Notes under the pieces: model-generated
The model's database searches: none
Told to the model about the DNA's origin: nothing
The model's input: only the letters and a program-made list of their open reading frames with translations
In this document: piece by piece, positions 13,919 through 14,893 of the stretch
Layout of the letters: each line of letters starts with the position of its first letter
Position numbering within the stretch: the stretch's first letter is position 1
Assembly: GCA_030598645.1 (NCBI GenBank)
Contig: JAUVPN010000018.1
Coordinates: 1 to 14,893, forward strand
DNA length: 14,893 nucleotides
Direction of reading: 5' to 3'
Origin: Hyphomicrobium sp.
GTDB taxonomy: Bacteria; Pseudomonadota; Alphaproteobacteria; Rhizobiales; Hyphomicrobiaceae
Made by a program: the position numbers and the translations under genes

Positions 13919-14893
13919 TCAGCCACCAGATGGTATAAGTTTTTCCATTACCTGGTCGAGACTGAAGCTGGCGGGCTTCTGTCTAGGTGGAAAATCCTGG
14001 AAGGTCTCCAGGAACTTCCCAACATATGCTTGTGCCGGGACCAATAGGTAGGCTCGGTCGAGCACCCAGTCGAAGTACGTGTTGGAGGTGATTGTGGCCC
14101 GCTCATAAGGGTCGCGCCGCAGATTGAAAATCAGCGGTATGCGCAAGGGTACGAAGGGCTCCATCCACACCCGCAACGTGCCTGGTGACTTCTGCTCCAT
14201 AAAAATGAGCTTCCAGTCGAGATACCGGAGCGCCGTGAGATCACCGTCATCTGAGAAATAAAAGATCTCCTTGCGGGGGCTTTTCTCGGTCTCCCCAGTT
14301 AGCAGCGGTAGGATATTGTATCCGTCAAGGTGCACATTATAAGTGCGCCCGATTGCCGGAACCCCGCCTCGCAAGAGTTGTTCCTTGATGTTCGGATCGC
14401 CTGCAGCTGCCAAAAATGTCGGCAGCCAGTCCATGTGGTGTGCAATCTGGTTCGTGACAGAGCCTGGCTTGATTTTTCCAGGCCAACGCACAAATGCTGG
14501 AACGCGCCAACCGCCTTCCCAGTTCGTATTTTTCTCACCGCGGAATGGGGTCGAAGCCGCATCTGGCCAGGTATTGTAGTGGGGCCCGTTATCGGTCGAA
14601 TAGAACACCAGCGTGTTGTCAGATATTCCCAGCTCGTCCAGTAGATTGAGAAATTTTCCAATGTGCATGTCGTGCTCGACCATGCCATCGGAGTACTCGT
14701 CTTGACCCGAAATGCCGTCGAGTTCCGGTTTGACATGCGTGCGGAAATGCATGCGCGTACCGTTCCACCACACAAACCAAGGCTTGCCGGCTTCTTGCTG
14801 CTCGCGGATGAAGGCAATGGCCCGGTCTGAGGTCTCATCGTCAACCGTTTCCATGCGCTTCTTGGTAAGCGGTCCGGTATCTTCGATTTTTTG
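13919..14893 (-). CDS. Arylsulfatase, C-terminal part (5' end outside window)
   Basis: This encodes the last 324 residues of a sulfatase (alkaline-phosphatase superfamily) that hydrolyses sulfate esters. Visible family text includes IEDTGPLTKKRMETVDDETS at the edge. It continues with KPWFVWWNGTRMHFRTHVKP, then the metal-binding STDNGPHYNTWPDAASTPFRG, EKNTNWEGGWRVP with the conserved basic residues, and HHMDWLPTFLAAAG. The catalytic Cys/Ser that becomes formylglycine (CxPxR) would lie upstream and is not seen. The C-terminal beta domain (EIFYFSDDGDLTALRYLDWK) and the end KLIPSGG look complete. A secreted HAD-type stub follows on the same strand, so an exported sulfatase is likely. Confidence 0.92.
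   Translation of the reverse strand, partial: QKIEDTGPLTKKRMETVDDETSDRAIAFIREQQEAGKPWFVWWNGTRMHFRTHVKPELDGISGQDEYSDGMVEHDMHIGKFLNLLDELGISDNTLVFYSTDNGPHYNTWPDAASTPFRGEKNTNWEGGWRVPAFVRWPGKIKPGSVTNQIAHHMDWLPTFLAAAGDPNIKEQLLRGGVPAIGRTYNVHLDGYNILPLLTGETEKSPRKEIFYFSDDGDLTALRYLDWKLIFMEQKSPGTLRVWMEPFVPLRIPLIFNLRRDPYERATITSNTYFDWVLDRAYLLVPAQAYVGKFLETFQDFPPRQKPASFSLDQVMEKLIPSGG

Overview
The window looks like an accessory region from an alphaproteobacterium of the Rhizobiales, most likely Bradyrhizobium. The basis is the style of the Tad/Flp genes, an arylsulfatase followed by a secreted HAD-type gene, and a repeat near 13,630 whose frames give the 'MSAL..KRT' peptides I know from Bradyrhizobium intergenic repeats. 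The assignment rests on recognition, not on a database search.

Positions 1-9396 hold most of a Tad (Flp type IVc) pilus cluster, all on the minus strand. In transcription order it reads: prepilin peptidase cpaA, two near-duplicate very small Flp pilins, cpaB, secretin cpaC, a short CpaD-like lipoprotein, a TadG-like protein, two TadE-like pseudopilins, cpaE, and cpaF, which is cut by the left edge. Neighbours overlap or sit a few tens of bases apart from cpaC to cpaF. The pilins are set off by leaders with hairpins, and an 8-bp stem-loop separates them from cpaB. Together the genes would process pilins (CpaA), power assembly (CpaF), position the machine (CpaE), and carry the fibre through the outer membrane (CpaC, CpaB, lipoprotein). 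The missing parts, tadB and tadC, would be expected beyond base 1.

Positions 9397-10362 are gene-poor and hold a decayed HigA-type antitoxin and perhaps a 45-aa ORF. At 10363-11280 (plus strand) is an unusual secreted protein: an Arg/Gly/His-rich body with 33-bp tandem repeats and an acidic, aromatic tail with two cysteines. It is followed by a probable terminator.

Positions 11568-13300 look like the scar of an integrated element. They hold a tRNA-Ser(GGA)-like sequence with a damaged T arm, a 38-codon stump of a tyrosine integrase, and two copies each of two degenerate segments. A small secreted protein with a twin CX3C motif (12559-12867, minus) sits between the two copies.

Positions 13300-14893 hold an FG-GAP/VCBS fragment, a Bradyrhizobium-type repeat, the N-terminal stub of a secreted HAD-type gene, and the C-terminal 324 residues of an arylsulfatase that runs off the right edge. 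The left half is a coherent machine. The right half is a mosaic of small secreted proteins and broken genes, as on an old genomic or symbiosis island.
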